A stretch of DNA of 63,579 nucleotides from Pseudoalteromonas sp. 0303 (lineage in GTDB: Bacteria; Pseudomonadota; Gammaproteobacteria; Enterobacterales; Alteromonadaceae), in NCBI RefSeq assembly GCF_013349995.1, contig NZ_JABVXF010000025.1, positions 1 to 63,579 on the forward strand. The letters are read 5' to 3'. The stretch's first letter is position 1. Each line of letters opens with the position of its first letter. A program made the translations under genes and the position numbers. Shown piece by piece: positions 43,269 to 53,135 of this stretch. Under the pieces are notes generated by a model, which had not been told where the DNA came from, searched no databases, and saw nothing but the letters and a program-made list of their open reading frames with translations.

Positions 43269-43505
43269 GGAATATCCATAGCTCCTTGGTGACAATTGTA
43301 ATACATTCAGCTAGTTCTAAAGTTAGCTAATAAATGGTTAAAAAGAAATAAATATATCCTTTTTTACTGGAACATTTATAAATTGTTAGTAAATTTTAAA
43401 AAAAACTTGCCCTTACTGCGCTTGAAAAAGTGTGTTATAAATTTATTCCATCTTTAATTTAGCCTTTTTTGATGTTGTATTTGCTACAGCGAAGATTTTT
43501 ATTTC

Positions 43506-43880
43506 ATGAATAATCCTAATTTTTCAGTACTGGTCTGTGATGATTCAAATATTGCCCGAAAGCAGGTAGTACGCTGTTTAGGGGATTGCTTGGATGCAGA
43601 TGTTCAACAAGCCACTAATGGCCGCGAAGCTCTTGCCTTATTGCGCGAGCAAAACTTTGATCTATTGTGCTTAGATTTAACCATGCCAGAATTGGATGGT
43701 GTTGCAGTGCTCGAAACAATCAAAGCAGAGAAAATAGAGTGCTTTGTTATAGTGATTTCGGCTGATATTCAGGCTGAAATGAAACAAAGAGTAGTAAAAT
43801 TGGGTGCTATTGACTTCATTGATAAACCGATAGATCTTGTGCGACTAAAAGCTACTTTGCATAAATTTGGTATTCACTAA
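43506..43880 (+). CDS. CheY-like single-domain response regulator
   Basis: The 124-residue protein is a lone receiver: acidic pair in VLVCDDSNIAR, phospho-acceptor Asp57 in LLCLDLTMPELDG, Ser in VIVISADIQ and Lys in FIDKPIDLVRLKA. No output domain is attached, so it acts by protein interaction or phosphotransfer. It is divergent from the sensor kinase, its most likely partner. The upstream gap is AT-rich. Confidence 0.9.
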   Translation: MNNPNFSVLVCDDSNIARKQVVRCLGDCLDADVQQATNGREALALLREQNFDLLCLDLTMPELDGVAVLETIKAEKIECFVIVISADIQAEMKQRVVKLGAIDFIDKPIDLVRLKATLHKFGIH

Positions 43881-43961
43881 TCTTTTATATAACACAAACG
43901 CATAATTTATCTTTTCTTTAAGGGTTGACAGGCTGGCTACATTTAAGGCAGTCTACAGTCT

Positions 43962-44021
43962 ATGAAAACATTTAATCACACAACGACCATTATTATTACA
44001 ACCATCATCCTTACGGGATAG
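43962..44021 (+). CDS. thrL: thr operon leader peptide
   Basis: ATG at 43962 to TAG at 44019-44021 encodes MKTFNHTTTIIITTIILTG: 7 Thr and 5 Ile in 19 residues. Runs of Thr and Ile codons let ribosome stalling report charged tRNA-Thr/tRNA-Ile supply and control the attenuator 28 bp downstream. The arrangement matches E. coli thrL, which is also Thr/Ile-rich, though the sequence differs. A perfect -35-like TTGACA lies at 43925-43930, but no convincing -10 was found at standard spacing. Confidence 0.92.
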   Translation: MKTFNHTTTIIITTIILTG

Positions 44022-44048
44022 TGGCATAGGTCGGTGCAACAAAATTAT

Positions 44049-44080
44049 AGGCCTGTGTTCACTAGAACACAGGCCTTTTT
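44049..44080 (+). terminator. thr operon attenuator
   Basis: AGGCCTGTGTTC-ACTA-GAACACAGGCCT, 12-bp stem with 4-nt loop followed by a T-run, between thrL and thrA. Terminates transcription when the leader ribosome does not stall. Confidence 0.92.
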
Positions 44081-44107
44081 CGTTTATGGAATGAGGAAAC
44101 ATAAATA

Positions 44108-46525
44108 ATGCGAGTATTAAAATTTGGTGGGTCGTCCTTGGCCGACTACGCATGTTTGCAACAGGTAGCTCAGTTAGTCAAAGAAGAATTACGCGATGAA
44201 ATGTTGTTAGTGCTGTCAGCGCCGGGTGGCATGACAGATTCATTAGTAGCATTAGCAAGCGCTGCTGAGCAGGGGCAAGATTTTAGTGAGTTATGGCAAG
44301 CTTTGGTTGCACGCTGTGAACAACTAAAAGCTGCTGTCGAAGCTGACTTTGGTCAGACAGCAAATTGGCCTGATCTGAGCGAGCTTAAGAATAAACTAGA
44401 TGGTGTTGCACTTTTAAAGTGTTGCCCAGACCAAGTACGTGCTTATGCAATCAGTTTTGGTGAGCGCGTAAGTGTTGCCTTGATGGAGTGTATGCTTAAA
44501 GACAGTAATGCTCGTTATTTAGAAGCGACAGATTGTATAGCTTCAGTGGGTGGCTACATTGATGCTGAAGCTGACTTGAATGCAAGTAAGTTACGTTTTC
44601 AAGCAGCATTAAAAGCGGCACCGAGCACAATTTATATCATGCCGGGTTTCACTGCTGCCAATGAGCAAGGTGAGCTAACAACACTTGGTCGTAATGGTTC
44701 AGATTACTCAGCAGCCATTGCAGCAGCATGCCTAGAAGCTGATGTATGCCAGATCTGGACTGATGTTGACGGTGTTTACAATGCTGACCCGCGTTATATC
44801 AAAAAAGCATCTAAGGTTGATTCGTTATCTTATAAAGAAGCAATGGAGCTTTCTTACTTTGGTGCGAAAGTATTGCACCCGAAAACGATTTTACCTTGTG
44901 CTAAAGCAGGCGTGCCGTGCGAGATCAAAAATACTCATAACCCACGTGCAGAAGGCTCAGTGATCAGTAACGACAGTGTGTCGAATGATCCAGTTAAAGC
45001 GTTATCAAGTTTACAAAACCTCGCTATGTTAACGGTGTCTGGCCCAGGCATGAAAGGTAAAGTTGGCATGGCGTCAAAAGTATTTAATGCACTGGCGCAC
45101 GACAATGTTTCAATTGTGCTGATCACTCAATCTTCGTGTGAATTTAGCATCAGTTTCTGTGTGCATGAGAGTGACCTATCTCTTGCTTTAGAAGCATTAC
45201 AAACTGCTTTCGAATTAGAATCACAAGCCGGTTTAATCGAACCAGTACAAGTACAGCGTAACCTTGCGATTGTTACTCTAGTTGGCGATAACATGCGTGC
45301 GCACAAAGGTTTAGCGGCTAAGTTCTTTGCTTCATTAGCTCAAGCGCAGGTTAACATTGTTGCTATTGCACAAGATTCGACTGAAAGCGCCATTTCAGCG
45401 GTTATCGACGGTGAACTGTGCAACGACGCAGTAAAAGTGTGCCATGAGAACTTCTTTACTCACATTCCTTCAATCGATGTGTTTTTGCTTGGCTGTGGCT
45501 TAGTGGGCCAAGAACTTATCCAGCAGTTAAAGCGTCAGCAAGCATGGCTTGAAAAACGTAACATCAAGCTGAACTTGTACGGTGTTGCTAACTCAAGACA
45601 GCTTTATCTAGATAGTGAAGGTATTGCTTTTGATGGCTGGCAAGACAAGCTAGCCGAGTCAGAGCAGGCATTTGATTTAAATCTGGTTGAGCAATTTGTT
45701 AAACAAAACCATTTAATTAACCCTGTGATTGTAGATTGTAGCTCAGCCGATAAGCTTGCTGCGCAATATGTTGATTTCTTGAATGCCGGTTTCCATGTGG
45801 TTGCGGCAAACAAAAAAGCCAATACTAGCTCGTATGCTTACTACCAAGATTTAGTAGCAGCAACACAAAAGAATAACCGTAAGTTTTTATACGAAACAAA
45901 CGTAGGTGCAGGCCTGCCGGTTCTTGATAACTTGAAATCATTATTTGGTGCCGGTGATGAGCTTATTAAGTTCAGCGGTATCTTATCGGGTTCATTATCG
46001 TATATGTTTGGTGCACTGCAAGATGGTTTATCACTTAGCGAAGCAACATTAAAAGCAAAAGAAAGTGGATTTACAGAACCAGATCCGCGTGATGATTTAT
46101 CAGGCACTGATGTTGCCCGAAAACTACTGATCATTGCTCGTGAGTCGGGTCTTGAGTTAGAACTTAGCGATATTGAAGTTGAATCAGTTTTACCAAAAGG
46201 GTTTGCAGAAGATGATTCTGTAGCAGATTTCATGGCAAAACTACCATCTCTTGATGCACAGTTTAACGACCGCATTCAAAGCGCTGCAAGTGAAGGTAAA
46301 GTACTTCGTTATGTGGGCACTATTGAAAACGGTCAATGTAAAGTAGGCATTGAAGCCGTAGATAGTAGCCATGCTCTTTACGATATCCGTGACGGTGAAA
46401 ATGCATTGGCAATCTTAAGTCAATATTATCAACCACGTCCGTTTGTGATTCGTGGTTATGGCGCAGGTGCTGAAGTAACGGCTGCAGGCGTATTTGCTGA
46501 TATCTTAAAAACGTTAACACGTTAG
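44108..46525 (+). CDS. thrA: Bifunctional aspartokinase I / homoserine dehydrogenase I
   Basis: The 805-residue fusion enzyme begins with aspartokinase ([45 protein letters not shown]), passes two ACT regulatory domains (about 310-455) and ends with homoserine dehydrogenase ([21 protein letters not shown] site; [41 protein letters not shown]). It catalyses the first and third steps from aspartate to threonine, normally feedback-inhibited by threonine. First gene of thrABC, expressed under the attenuator. Confidence 0.97.
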   Translation: MRVLKFGGSSLADYACLQQVAQLVKEELRDEMLLVLSAPGGMTDSLVALASAAEQGQDFSELWQALVARCEQLKAAVEADFGQTANWPDLSELKNKLDGVALLKCCPDQVRAYAISFGERVSVALMECMLKDSNARYLEATDCIASVGGYIDAEADLNASKLRFQAALKAAPSTIYIMPGFTAANEQGELTTLGRNGSDYSAAIAAACLEADVCQIWTDVDGVYNADPRYIKKASKVDSLSYKEAMELSYFGAKVLHPKTILPCAKAGVPCEIKNTHNPRAEGSVISNDSVSNDPVKALSSLQNLAMLTVSGPGMKGKVGMASKVFNALAHDNVSIVLITQSSCEFSISFCVHESDLSLALEALQTAFELESQAGLIEPVQVQRNLAIVTLVGDNMRAHKGLAAKFFASLAQAQVNIVAIAQDSTESAISAVIDGELCNDAVKVCHENFFTHIPSIDVFLLGCGLVGQELIQQLKRQQAWLEKRNIKLNLYGVANSRQLYLDSEGIAFDGWQDKLAESEQAFDLNLVEQFVKQNHLINPVIVDCSSADKLAAQYVDFLNAGFHVVAANKKANTSSYAYYQDLVAATQKNNRKFLYETNVGAGLPVLDNLKSLFGAGDELIKFSGILSGSLSYMFGALQDGLSLSEATLKAKESGFTEPDPRDDLSGTDVARKLLIIARESGLELELSDIEVESVLPKGFAEDDSVADFMAKLPSLDAQFNDRIQSAASEGKVLRYVGTIENGQCKVGIEAVDSSHALYDIRDGENALAILSQYYQPRPFVIRGYGAGAEVTAAGVFADILKTLTR

Positions 46526-46534
46526 GAGCTGGTG

Positions 46535-47461
46535 ATGATCCGTGTATATGCACCCGCTTCAATCGGGAATTTTGCTGTCGGCTTTGATGCGCTAGGTGCC
46601 GCGCTGGCACCTATCGATGGTACGTTATTAGGTGATGTTGTAGAGGTGAGTGCCGCTGAGCAAGATACTTTTGTATGCTCTGGCGACTATGCCCATAAAC
46701 TGCCTGCTAATGCTGAAGAAAACTTGGCTTATCAATGTTTAATTCATTTTAAAGAACACGTTGCGCCAGCTATGCCAGCGGTAAAACTTGAGCTTAAAAA
46801 GAACCTACCAATTGGCTCAGGTTTAGGTTCAAGTGCTTGTTCTGTGGTGGCAGCATTTGCTGCCCTTGATAAATTTGCCGAAACCAACTTATCTCAAGAG
46901 CAACTTATCGAGTTGATGGCTGATTTTGAAGCCATTGTTAGTGGCGGCCGTCATTACGATAACATCACACCCTGTTATTTAGGTGGTTTGCAATTAACTG
47001 GTGAACTGATTCCGAACAAGTCAATTTCGTTACCCGTTGATAATCAATGGTATTACGTAGCGGCTTTTCCAGGTTTTTCACTGAATACTGCAAAAGCGCG
47101 TTCGGTATTGCCAACGCAATTATCAATGCACGACAGTGTTGAGTTTGCACAGCGACTGTCTGCATTTAGCAGCTTATTGCTAACAGGTCGTTTTGATGCT
47201 GCGTTATCAATTATGACAGATGAAATCGCTGAGCCACATCGCGCACCATTAATCCAAGGTTTTGCCGAAGCTAAAAGTGCCTTGCCAGAGCTTGGCGCAG
47301 AGATTGTCAGTATTTCTGGTGCTGGCCCAACATTATTTACCGTGTGTAAGAGTCTTGAAGCTGCTCAAAAGTGTGCAGCTTGGCTTAATGATAATTACGT
47401 AAATGAACAAGGTTTCAGCCATATCTGTAAACTTGATCAGCTTGGCACACGACAGCTTTAA
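46535..47461 (+). CDS. thrB: Homoserine kinase
   Basis: The 308-residue GHMP kinase starts at the ATG at 46535, six nt after AGGAG; an in-frame GTG directly precedes it. Motifs are YAPASIGNFAVGFDALGAAL (motif 1), the ATP loop PIGSGLGSSACSVVAAFAAL (motif 2) and ISGAGPTLFTV (motif 3). It phosphorylates homoserine for threonine synthase. It sits 9 bp after thrA and 18 bp before thrC. Confidence 0.97.
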   Translation: MIRVYAPASIGNFAVGFDALGAALAPIDGTLLGDVVEVSAAEQDTFVCSGDYAHKLPANAEENLAYQCLIHFKEHVAPAMPAVKLELKKNLPIGSGLGSSACSVVAAFAALDKFAETNLSQEQLIELMADFEAIVSGGRHYDNITPCYLGGLQLTGELIPNKSISLPVDNQWYYVAAFPGFSLNTAKARSVLPTQLSMHDSVEFAQRLSAFSSLLLTGRFDAALSIMTDEIAEPHRAPLIQGFAEAKSALPELGAEIVSISGAGPTLFTVCKSLEAAQKCAAWLNDNYVNEQGFSHICKLDQLGTRQL

Positions 47462-47479
47462 AGATTTTAAGGAATAAAC

Positions 47480-48763
47480 ATGCAATTACATAATTTAAAA
47501 GATGAAACACAACAGGTGTCGTTTGTTGAAGCGGTAAAAACAGGGTTAGGGCGCAACCAAGGGGTGTTCTTCCCTGAAAGCCTAACGCCAATTCAAGACA
47601 TTGATGCGTTACTTGATTTAGACTTTGTTAGTCGTAGCAGCAAGATTTTATCGCACCTAATTGGCGATGAACTACCTGCCGATACCGTTGCACAGATGGT
47701 ACAAAATGCCTTTAACTTTGATGTGAAACTGGTTGAAGTAGAAAAAGATATTTATTGTTTAGAGCTATTTCATGGTCCAACACTTGCGTTTAAAGACTTT
47801 GGTGGCCGTTTTATGGCTGAGTGTCTTGCACAATTTAACCAAGGCGAAAAAGTCACTATTTTAACAGCAACATCAGGCGACACAGGGGCTGCAGTTGCTC
47901 ATGCATTTTATAATAAGCCAAATATCGATGTCGTGATTTTATACCCGAAAGGTAAAATTTCACTAGCGCAGCAAAAGCTATTTACAACGTTAGGCAATAA
48001 CATTCATTGCTATGCTGTTGATGGTAGCTTTGATGATTGCCAAAGCATGGTAAAGCAAGCTTTCTTAGACGATGAAGTTAAACAAAAGCTAGGTCTAAAT
48101 TCTGCTAATTCAATCAACATCAGTCGTTTAGTTGCACAGGTTTGCTATTACTTTGAAGCCATTGCTCAATTACCTAAAGAGCAGCGTAGTAAAGCGCATA
48201 TCTCAGTACCAAGTGGTAACTTTGGTAATGTGTGCGCTGCGATGATCGGTGCTGTGCTTGGTATGCCAGTAGCGAAACTAAGTGCTACAACTAACCAAAA
48301 CGACACTGTGCCACGTTTCTTACAAAGCAAAGAGTGGGCACCGAATGACACGCTTGAATCGTTATCGAACGCTATGGATGTGAGTAAACCGAATAACTGG
48401 CCACGTGTTCAGTTTATGTTGGATAACAAATGGTTTAGCTATGATGACTTTTATTCAAGCTGTGTTGGTGAAGAAGAAACAAAAGAGGTGATGAAAATAA
48501 TTCATCAAACGGGTTACATCGCAGAGCCTCATACTGCAATTGCTTATCAAGGCTTGAAAGAAAATCTAGCTGATGGCAGTGCAGGTATCTTTTTAGCGAC
48601 TGCACACCCAGCTAAATTTAAAGACAGTGTAGAAGAAATTTTAGACATCGAACTACCTATGCCGAAACCGCTCGCTGATGCGCTAGCAAATGAGTGTTTG
48701 GCTGAAGATATTAAGTTTGATTATCAATTGCTTCGAACTGAGCTGTTAAATAAATTAGCATAA
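47480..48763 (+). CDS. thrC: Threonine synthase
   Basis: The 427-residue PLP enzyme has the N-terminal threonine synthase domain (LHNLKDETQQVSFVEAVKTGLGRNQGVFFPES), the PLP-lysine segment GPTLAFKDFGGRFM, and TATSGDTGAAVAHAF and SVPSGNFGNVCAAMIG phosphate-binding loops. It converts O-phosphohomoserine to threonine. Last gene of thrABC; a strong terminator follows. Confidence 0.97.
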   Translation: MQLHNLKDETQQVSFVEAVKTGLGRNQGVFFPESLTPIQDIDALLDLDFVSRSSKILSHLIGDELPADTVAQMVQNAFNFDVKLVEVEKDIYCLELFHGPTLAFKDFGGRFMAECLAQFNQGEKVTILTATSGDTGAAVAHAFYNKPNIDVVILYPKGKISLAQQKLFTTLGNNIHCYAVDGSFDDCQSMVKQAFLDDEVKQKLGLNSANSINISRLVAQVCYYFEAIAQLPKEQRSKAHISVPSGNFGNVCAAMIGAVLGMPVAKLSATTNQNDTVPRFLQSKEWAPNDTLESLSNAMDVSKPNNWPRVQFMLDNKWFSYDDFYSSCVGEEETKEVMKIIHQTGYIAEPHTAIAYQGLKENLADGSAGIFLATAHPAKFKDSVEEILDIELPMPKPLADALANECLAEDIKFDYQLLRTELLNKLA

Positions 48764-48773
48764 CCCTGATTAT

Positions 48774-48797
48774 AGAGCGGCTAAGCCGCTCTTTTTT
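48774..48797 (+). terminator. Intrinsic terminator of thrABC
   Basis: AGAGCGGC-TAA-GCCGCTCT stem followed by a T-run, 11 bp after the thrC stop. Confidence 0.9.
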
Positions 48798-48819
48798 ATG
48801 CTGTCTTTTAATAAAGCTC

Positions 48820-49188
48820 TCAATGAAGTAACGAATGGCTATGACGGTTTAAAATCCGCATGCTTAGAATGACCCCTGCCGAGATACACAGCAAAATGCT
48901 GATCACCGAGATGAGTTCATTTTGCGTCCATTGCATCAAAGTGAATGCCGAAATAAAAATAATAAAGGGTTTAAATTCATAGTAATAGCGACGTTTTTTT
49001 TGTTTAACACGCTGGCTTGAATGATCGGTTCTTCTGGCTTCTGAGCGCATCCGCCAAATGTTAGCGCCTAATAAGAATAAGACCACGCCGATCAAAGTTG
49101 GCACATAATCATTGGCTAAAGTGATACAGCTGATACCAAGAGAGAAGTATGCGTAGGGGACTAATTCGTATATTGGTTTAGCTAGCAT
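48820..49188 (-). CDS. Small hypothetical membrane protein
   Basis: The 122-residue protein has two N-terminal hydrophobic helices (about 10-27 and 30-45), a strongly basic loop (RMRSEARRTDHSSQRVKQKKRRYYYE) and two C-terminal helices (about 72-88 and 92-110). This 2+2 layout with a basic cytoplasmic loop suggests an inner-membrane protein. No family was recognised. The SD is weak. It is convergent with thrC and divergent from glyA, so it is likely a single-gene unit. Confidence 0.6.
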   Translation of the reverse strand: MLAKPIYELVPYAYFSLGISCITLANDYVPTLIGVVLFLLGANIWRMRSEARRTDHSSQRVKQKKRRYYYEFKPFIIFISAFTLMQWTQNELISVISILLCISAGVILSMRILNRHSHSLLH

Positions 49189-49479
49189 GAAGTTATACCA
49201 TCCTTGATATTGAGCAATTCTATAAGCTTAGTTCGCCTCAATGAAAACGCAATAAATCGTAAACAATTTCATGAAGAGTGACATTTTAAAAATCTATGTA
49301 ATATTTTAAATTTATAAATTTTTATTATGTATCAATAAAAAAATATCATTATTAAAACACTGTGAAATAAATTCAATCCCTGTTTAAATATGTTCATCTT
49401 TACAAGATAGGCAAAAGTGCGTTTTAAGCGTACAATACAGCCTTTAAAAAACACCATACACGTTGCCTTAGGAGACCCC
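49189..49479. other. AT-rich intergenic region upstream of glyA
   Basis: About 290 bp, very AT-rich in 49250-49380. A TACAAT at 49431-49436 could be the glyA -10, but no good -35 is at the right spacing. No riboswitch or PurR-type operator was recognised. Confidence 0.35.
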
Positions 49480-50736
49480 ATGTTAGAACGTAGCATGAAT
49501 ATTTCGGATTTCGATCCAGAGTTATTTGCAGCCATCAATAAAGAGACGGCTCGTCAAGAAGAGCACATCGAACTGATCGCGTCTGAAAACTACTGTAGCC
49601 CACGCGTACTTGAAGCGCAGGGTTCTCAGCTTACCAACAAATATGCTGAAGGTTACCCAGGCAAACGTTACTATGGCGGTTGTGAGCATGTTGACGTTGT
49701 TGAGCAATTAGCAATTGACCGTGCAAACGAATTATTCGGCACAGATTACGCTAACGTTCAACCACATGCGGGTTCACAAGCAAACGCAGCTGTTTTCCAA
49801 GCACTTCTTCAGCCACACGATACAGTACTAGGTATGAGCTTAGCTCATGGTGGTCACTTAACTCACGGCTCACACGTTAACTTTTCTGGTAAAACGTACA
49901 ATGCAATTCAATACGGCCTAAACGACGAAACAGGCGAAATTGATTACGCTCAAGTTGAAGCACTTGCATTAGAGCACAAGCCAAAAATGATCATCGCTGG
50001 TTTCTCTGCATACTCAGGCGTTGTTGACTGGGCTAAATTCCGTGAAATCGCTGATAAAGTAGGTGCATACTTATTCGTAGATATGGCTCACGTTGCTGGT
50101 CTTATCGCGGCTGGTGTATACCCAAGCCCAATCCCTCACGCACACGTTGTTACAACAACAACTCACAAAACATTAGCAGGTCCTCGTGGCGGTCTAATCG
50201 TTTCTGCATGTGGTGATGAAGAGATCTACAAAAAGCTAAACAGCGCTGTTTTCCCTGGCGGTCAAGGTGGTCCTTTATGCCACATCATCGCTGCTAAAGC
50301 GGTTGCTTTCAAAGAAGCATTACAACCAGAATTCAAAGCGTACCAAGCACAAGTTGTTAAGAACGCACAAGCAATGGTTGAAGTACTGCAAGAGCGTGGC
50401 TATAAAGTTGTTTCTGGTAAAACAGACAACCACTTATTCCTTCTTGACCTAATCGATAAAGATATCACAGGTAAAGATGCTGACGCTGCACTAGGTAACG
50501 CAAACATCACTGTAAACAAAAACTCAGTACCAAACGATCCACGTTCACCGTTTGTAACGTCTGGTCTTCGTATTGGTTCTCCGGCTATTACTCGCCGTGG
50601 TTTCAAAGAAGCTGAGTCAAAAGAGCTTGCTGGCTGGATCTGTGACGTACTAGACAACATCAACGATGAGTCTGTACAAGCAGAAGTAAAAGAGAAAGTT
50701 AAAGCTATCTGTAAAAAATTACCAGTTTACGCTTAA
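49480..50736 (+). CDS. glyA: Serine hydroxymethyltransferase
   Basis: The 418-residue PLP enzyme starts at the ATG at 49480 five nt after TAGGAG; an upstream frame would add 21 foreign residues. Landmarks are [38 protein letters not shown], the folate/PLP region [32 protein letters not shown] and the PLP-lysine motif [15 protein letters not shown]. It interconverts serine and glycine while charging tetrahydrofolate with one-carbon units. Confidence 0.98.
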   Translation: MLERSMNISDFDPELFAAINKETARQEEHIELIASENYCSPRVLEAQGSQLTNKYAEGYPGKRYYGGCEHVDVVEQLAIDRANELFGTDYANVQPHAGSQANAAVFQALLQPHDTVLGMSLAHGGHLTHGSHVNFSGKTYNAIQYGLNDETGEIDYAQVEALALEHKPKMIIAGFSAYSGVVDWAKFREIADKVGAYLFVDMAHVAGLIAAGVYPSPIPHAHVVTTTTHKTLAGPRGGLIVSACGDEEIYKKLNSAVFPGGQGGPLCHIIAAKAVAFKEALQPEFKAYQAQVVKNAQAMVEVLQERGYKVVSGKTDNHLFLLDLIDKDITGKDADAALGNANITVNKNSVPNDPRSPFVTSGLRIGSPAITRRGFKEAESKELAGWICDVLDNINDESVQAEVKEKVKAICKKLPVYA

Positions 50737-50788
50737 TTACTAGTTAAACCGTAATTAAGATAACAATAGCGTTGTTTTTTGCTATTAT

Positions 50789-50817
50789 AAAGGCCGCTTA
50801 CTAAGCGGCCTTTTTTT
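50789..50817 (+). terminator. Intrinsic terminator of glyA
   Basis: AAAGGCCGCTT-ACT-AAGCGGCCTTT followed by a T-run, between glyA and nrdR. Confidence 0.9.
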
Positions 50818-50843
50818 GTTTTTATAAACGGAAGTTGAACCCT

Positions 50844-51293
50844 ATGCATTGCCCTTTTTGCACCGCAAAAGATACTAAAGTAATTGATTCTCGACTTGTT
50901 GGCGGTGGTCACCAAGTGAGACGTCGACGTGAATGTAACGAATGCCATGAGCGCTTTACCACCTTTGAAGGCGCTGAACTTGTGATGCCAAGAGTCATCA
51001 AGCAAGACGGTAGCCGTGAACCATTCAATGAAGACAAGTTACTGAATGGCTTGCATCGCGCTTTAGAGAAACGCCCAGTGAGCACTGAGCAGGTCGACGA
51101 AGTCGTTAACATCATTAAATCTCAACTTCGTGCTACGGGTGAGCGTGAAATCTCTAGCCATTTAATTGGCGAATGCATCATGGAGTCACTAAAGAAACTC
51201 GACAAAGTAGCCTATGTGCGCTTTGCATCGGTTTATCGTTCATTTGAAGATATTCGCGAGTTTGGTGAAGAAATCGCTCGTTTAGGTGATTAA
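50844..51293 (+). CDS. nrdR: Transcriptional repressor NrdR
   Basis: The 149-residue regulator starts at the ATG at 50844 (MHCPFC), the normal length for NrdR; a TTG three codons upstream is less likely. A zinc ribbon (CPFC...CNEC, about 3-34) is followed by an ATP-cone ([33 protein letters not shown]). It represses ribonucleotide reductase genes according to ATP/dATP levels. It is the first gene of a run with ribD and ribE; ribD starts 2 bp after its stop. Confidence 0.97.
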   Translation: MHCPFCTAKDTKVIDSRLVGGGHQVRRRRECNECHERFTTFEGAELVMPRVIKQDGSREPFNEDKLLNGLHRALEKRPVSTEQVDEVVNIIKSQLRATGEREISSHLIGECIMESLKKLDKVAYVRFASVYRSFEDIREFGEEIARLGD

Positions 51294-51295
51294 TC

Positions 51296-52435
51296 ATGTC
51301 GTTTACAGAGCTTGATACGGCTTATATGGCGCGTGCCATTGAGCTTGCTAAACTAGGTCGTTTTACTACGACACCAAACCCGAATGTTGGCTGTGTTTTG
51401 GTTAAAGATGGCGAAATAGTCGGTGAAGGGTTTCATCAATTAGCAGGGCAGGGCCATGCTGAAGTGAATGCCTTGGCTGTAGCTGGCGACAACGCGAAAG
51501 GCGCCACTGCATATGTGACTTTAGAGCCTTGTAGTCATTATGGACGCACTCCACCTTGTGCCGAAGGTTTAAAAGCCGCGGGTGTAAGCAAGGTGATTGC
51601 CGCTATGGTTGACTCAAACCCTGCGGTGAGTGGACGCGGCCTACAAATTTTAGCCGACGCCGGTATTAGCGTTGCATCTGGTTTACTTGAACAACAAGCG
51701 CGCGATTTAAATAAAGGTTTTTTAAAGCGTATGGAATCTGGATTGCCATATGTGACTTGTAAAATGGCATGTAGTTTAGATGGTAAAACCGCGCTAAATA
51801 ACGGCCAAAGTAAATGGATAACAGGCCCTAAAGCGCGCCAAGATGTGCAAGCATTTCGTGCCGAAAGCTGTGCTATCTTAACCGGTGCAGACACCGTTAT
51901 TACTGATAATGCCAAACTTAATGTTCGTGTTGATGAGTTGCCATTTACCATGCCAACATCGTTGCCTTTGCGCCAACCAACCCGAATCATTATTGACTCA
52001 CAAAACAGGTTAACGCCTGAGCTTGCGTTATTCAGCATCGAGAGCCCGGTGATAATTTTTACCACTTCGCTTGATAATCACACCAAATGGCCTCACTTTG
52101 TTAAACACGAAGTAGTACCAGCAATTAACAATAAAGTTGATTTATCGGCGGTTTTAAAGCGTCTTGCTGAACTACAATTTAATCATATTTGGCTCGAAGC
52201 GGGTGCAACCCTTGCTGGGGTGTTCGCAGAGCAAGATTTAATTGACGAATACATTGTTTATATTGCCCCTAAGTTAATAGGTGATATGGGCAAAAGCTTA
52301 CTAAACTTTGCAGAAGTCACCATGATGAGTGATATCACTGAACTGACCTTTACTGATACAGTGATGATTGGCGATGATATTCGCTTAACAGCGATAAAAG
52401 CAAAGCAAGCCACAGACATTGAAAATAAAGAGTAG
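51296..52435 (+). CDS. ribD: Bifunctional pyrimidine deaminase/reductase of riboflavin synthesis
   Basis: The 379-residue enzyme has an N-terminal deaminase domain with zinc ligands in GHAEVNAL and LEPCSHYGRTPPCAEGL, and a C-terminal NADPH reductase domain (TCKMACSLDGKTALNNGQSKWITG; ILTGADTVITDNAKLNVR). It converts the GTP cyclohydrolase II product into the ribitylaminouracil precursor. Closely packed with nrdR and ribE. Confidence 0.96.
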   Translation: MSFTELDTAYMARAIELAKLGRFTTTPNPNVGCVLVKDGEIVGEGFHQLAGQGHAEVNALAVAGDNAKGATAYVTLEPCSHYGRTPPCAEGLKAAGVSKVIAAMVDSNPAVSGRGLQILADAGISVASGLLEQQARDLNKGFLKRMESGLPYVTCKMACSLDGKTALNNGQSKWITGPKARQDVQAFRAESCAILTGADTVITDNAKLNVRVDELPFTMPTSLPLRQPTRIIIDSQNRLTPELALFSIESPVIIFTTSLDNHTKWPHFVKHEVVPAINNKVDLSAVLKRLAELQFNHIWLEAGATLAGVFAEQDLIDEYIVYIAPKLIGDMGKSLLNFAEVTMMSDITELTFTDTVMIGDDIRLTAIKAKQATDIENKE

Positions 52436-52439
52436 CACT

Positions 52440-53093
52440 ATGTTTACTGGAATTATTGAAGCAACAGGTAAAATTGTTGAACTAACACAAAAGCAAGGTG
52501 ATCTAGCTATTCGTATTCAAAGCCCTAATTTGGATATGAAAGACGTCAAGCTCGGTGACAGTATTGCCACCAATGGTGTGTGTTTAACGGTTGTCGCTAA
52601 ACATAGCGATGGTTTTAGTGCTGACTTATCAAACGAAACAATTAGCTTAACTGGGTTTGCACATTATAAAAAAGGTCAAACAGTTAACCTTGAAAAAGCC
52701 ATGCAACCGGTTTCTCGCTTAGGTGGGCACTTAGTGTCAGGGCATGTTGATGGTATTGCGACTGTCGAAAGTATTAGTCCTAATGCTCGTGCAACTGAGT
52801 ACTGGTTAAGCACAGACAATGATTTAATGAAGTACATTCCGTACAAAGGTTCGGTGTGTATTGATGGCATTAGCTTAACCGTTAACGAGGTTGAGCAAAA
52901 TCGCTTTAAGCTGACGATTGTTCCGCATACTGCAGAGCAAACAACGATTGCAGAATTTCAGGTGGGGACTCAGGTGAACTTAGAAGTTGACCAGATTGCT
53001 CGCTATTTAGAGCGCCTAATTAAAGGGGCTGAACAACCTTCCCGTTCAGACATATCAATGAGCTTGCTAGCACAAGCTGGCTTTATTAAATAA
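52440..53093 (+). CDS. ribE: Riboflavin synthase, alpha subunit
   Basis: The 217-residue trimeric enzyme starts at the ATG at 52440 (MFTGIIEATG). It has the two tandem lumazine-binding domains: N-lobe GDSIATNGVCLTVV and HLVSGHVDG, C-lobe YKGSVCIDGISLTVNEVE. It dismutates two lumazine molecules to riboflavin. The E. coli orthologue is called ribC (also ribE). Confidence 0.96.
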   Translation: MFTGIIEATGKIVELTQKQGDLAIRIQSPNLDMKDVKLGDSIATNGVCLTVVAKHSDGFSADLSNETISLTGFAHYKKGQTVNLEKAMQPVSRLGGHLVSGHVDGIATVESISPNARATEYWLSTDNDLMKYIPYKGSVCIDGISLTVNEVEQNRFKLTIVPHTAEQTTIAEFQVGTQVNLEVDQIARYLERLIKGAEQPSRSDISMSLLAQAGFIK

Positions 53094-53135
53094 GCACAGA
53101 TACGTCACTATTAATCATACTCTCATGGGCACATT

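Noticed and set aside
43925..43960. Full sigma-70 promoter for the thr operon
   Set aside because: A perfect TTGACA is present at 43925-43930 but no acceptable -10 occurs 16-18 bp downstream, so only the -35-like element is mentioned.
45841..46275. Minus-strand 144-codon frame inside thrA
   Set aside because: Ser/Pro-rich shadow of the homoserine dehydrogenase domain with no SD or family match.
51538..52065. Minus-strand 175-codon frame inside ribD
   Set aside because: Entirely antisense to a well-conserved enzyme; no start signal or recognisable domain.
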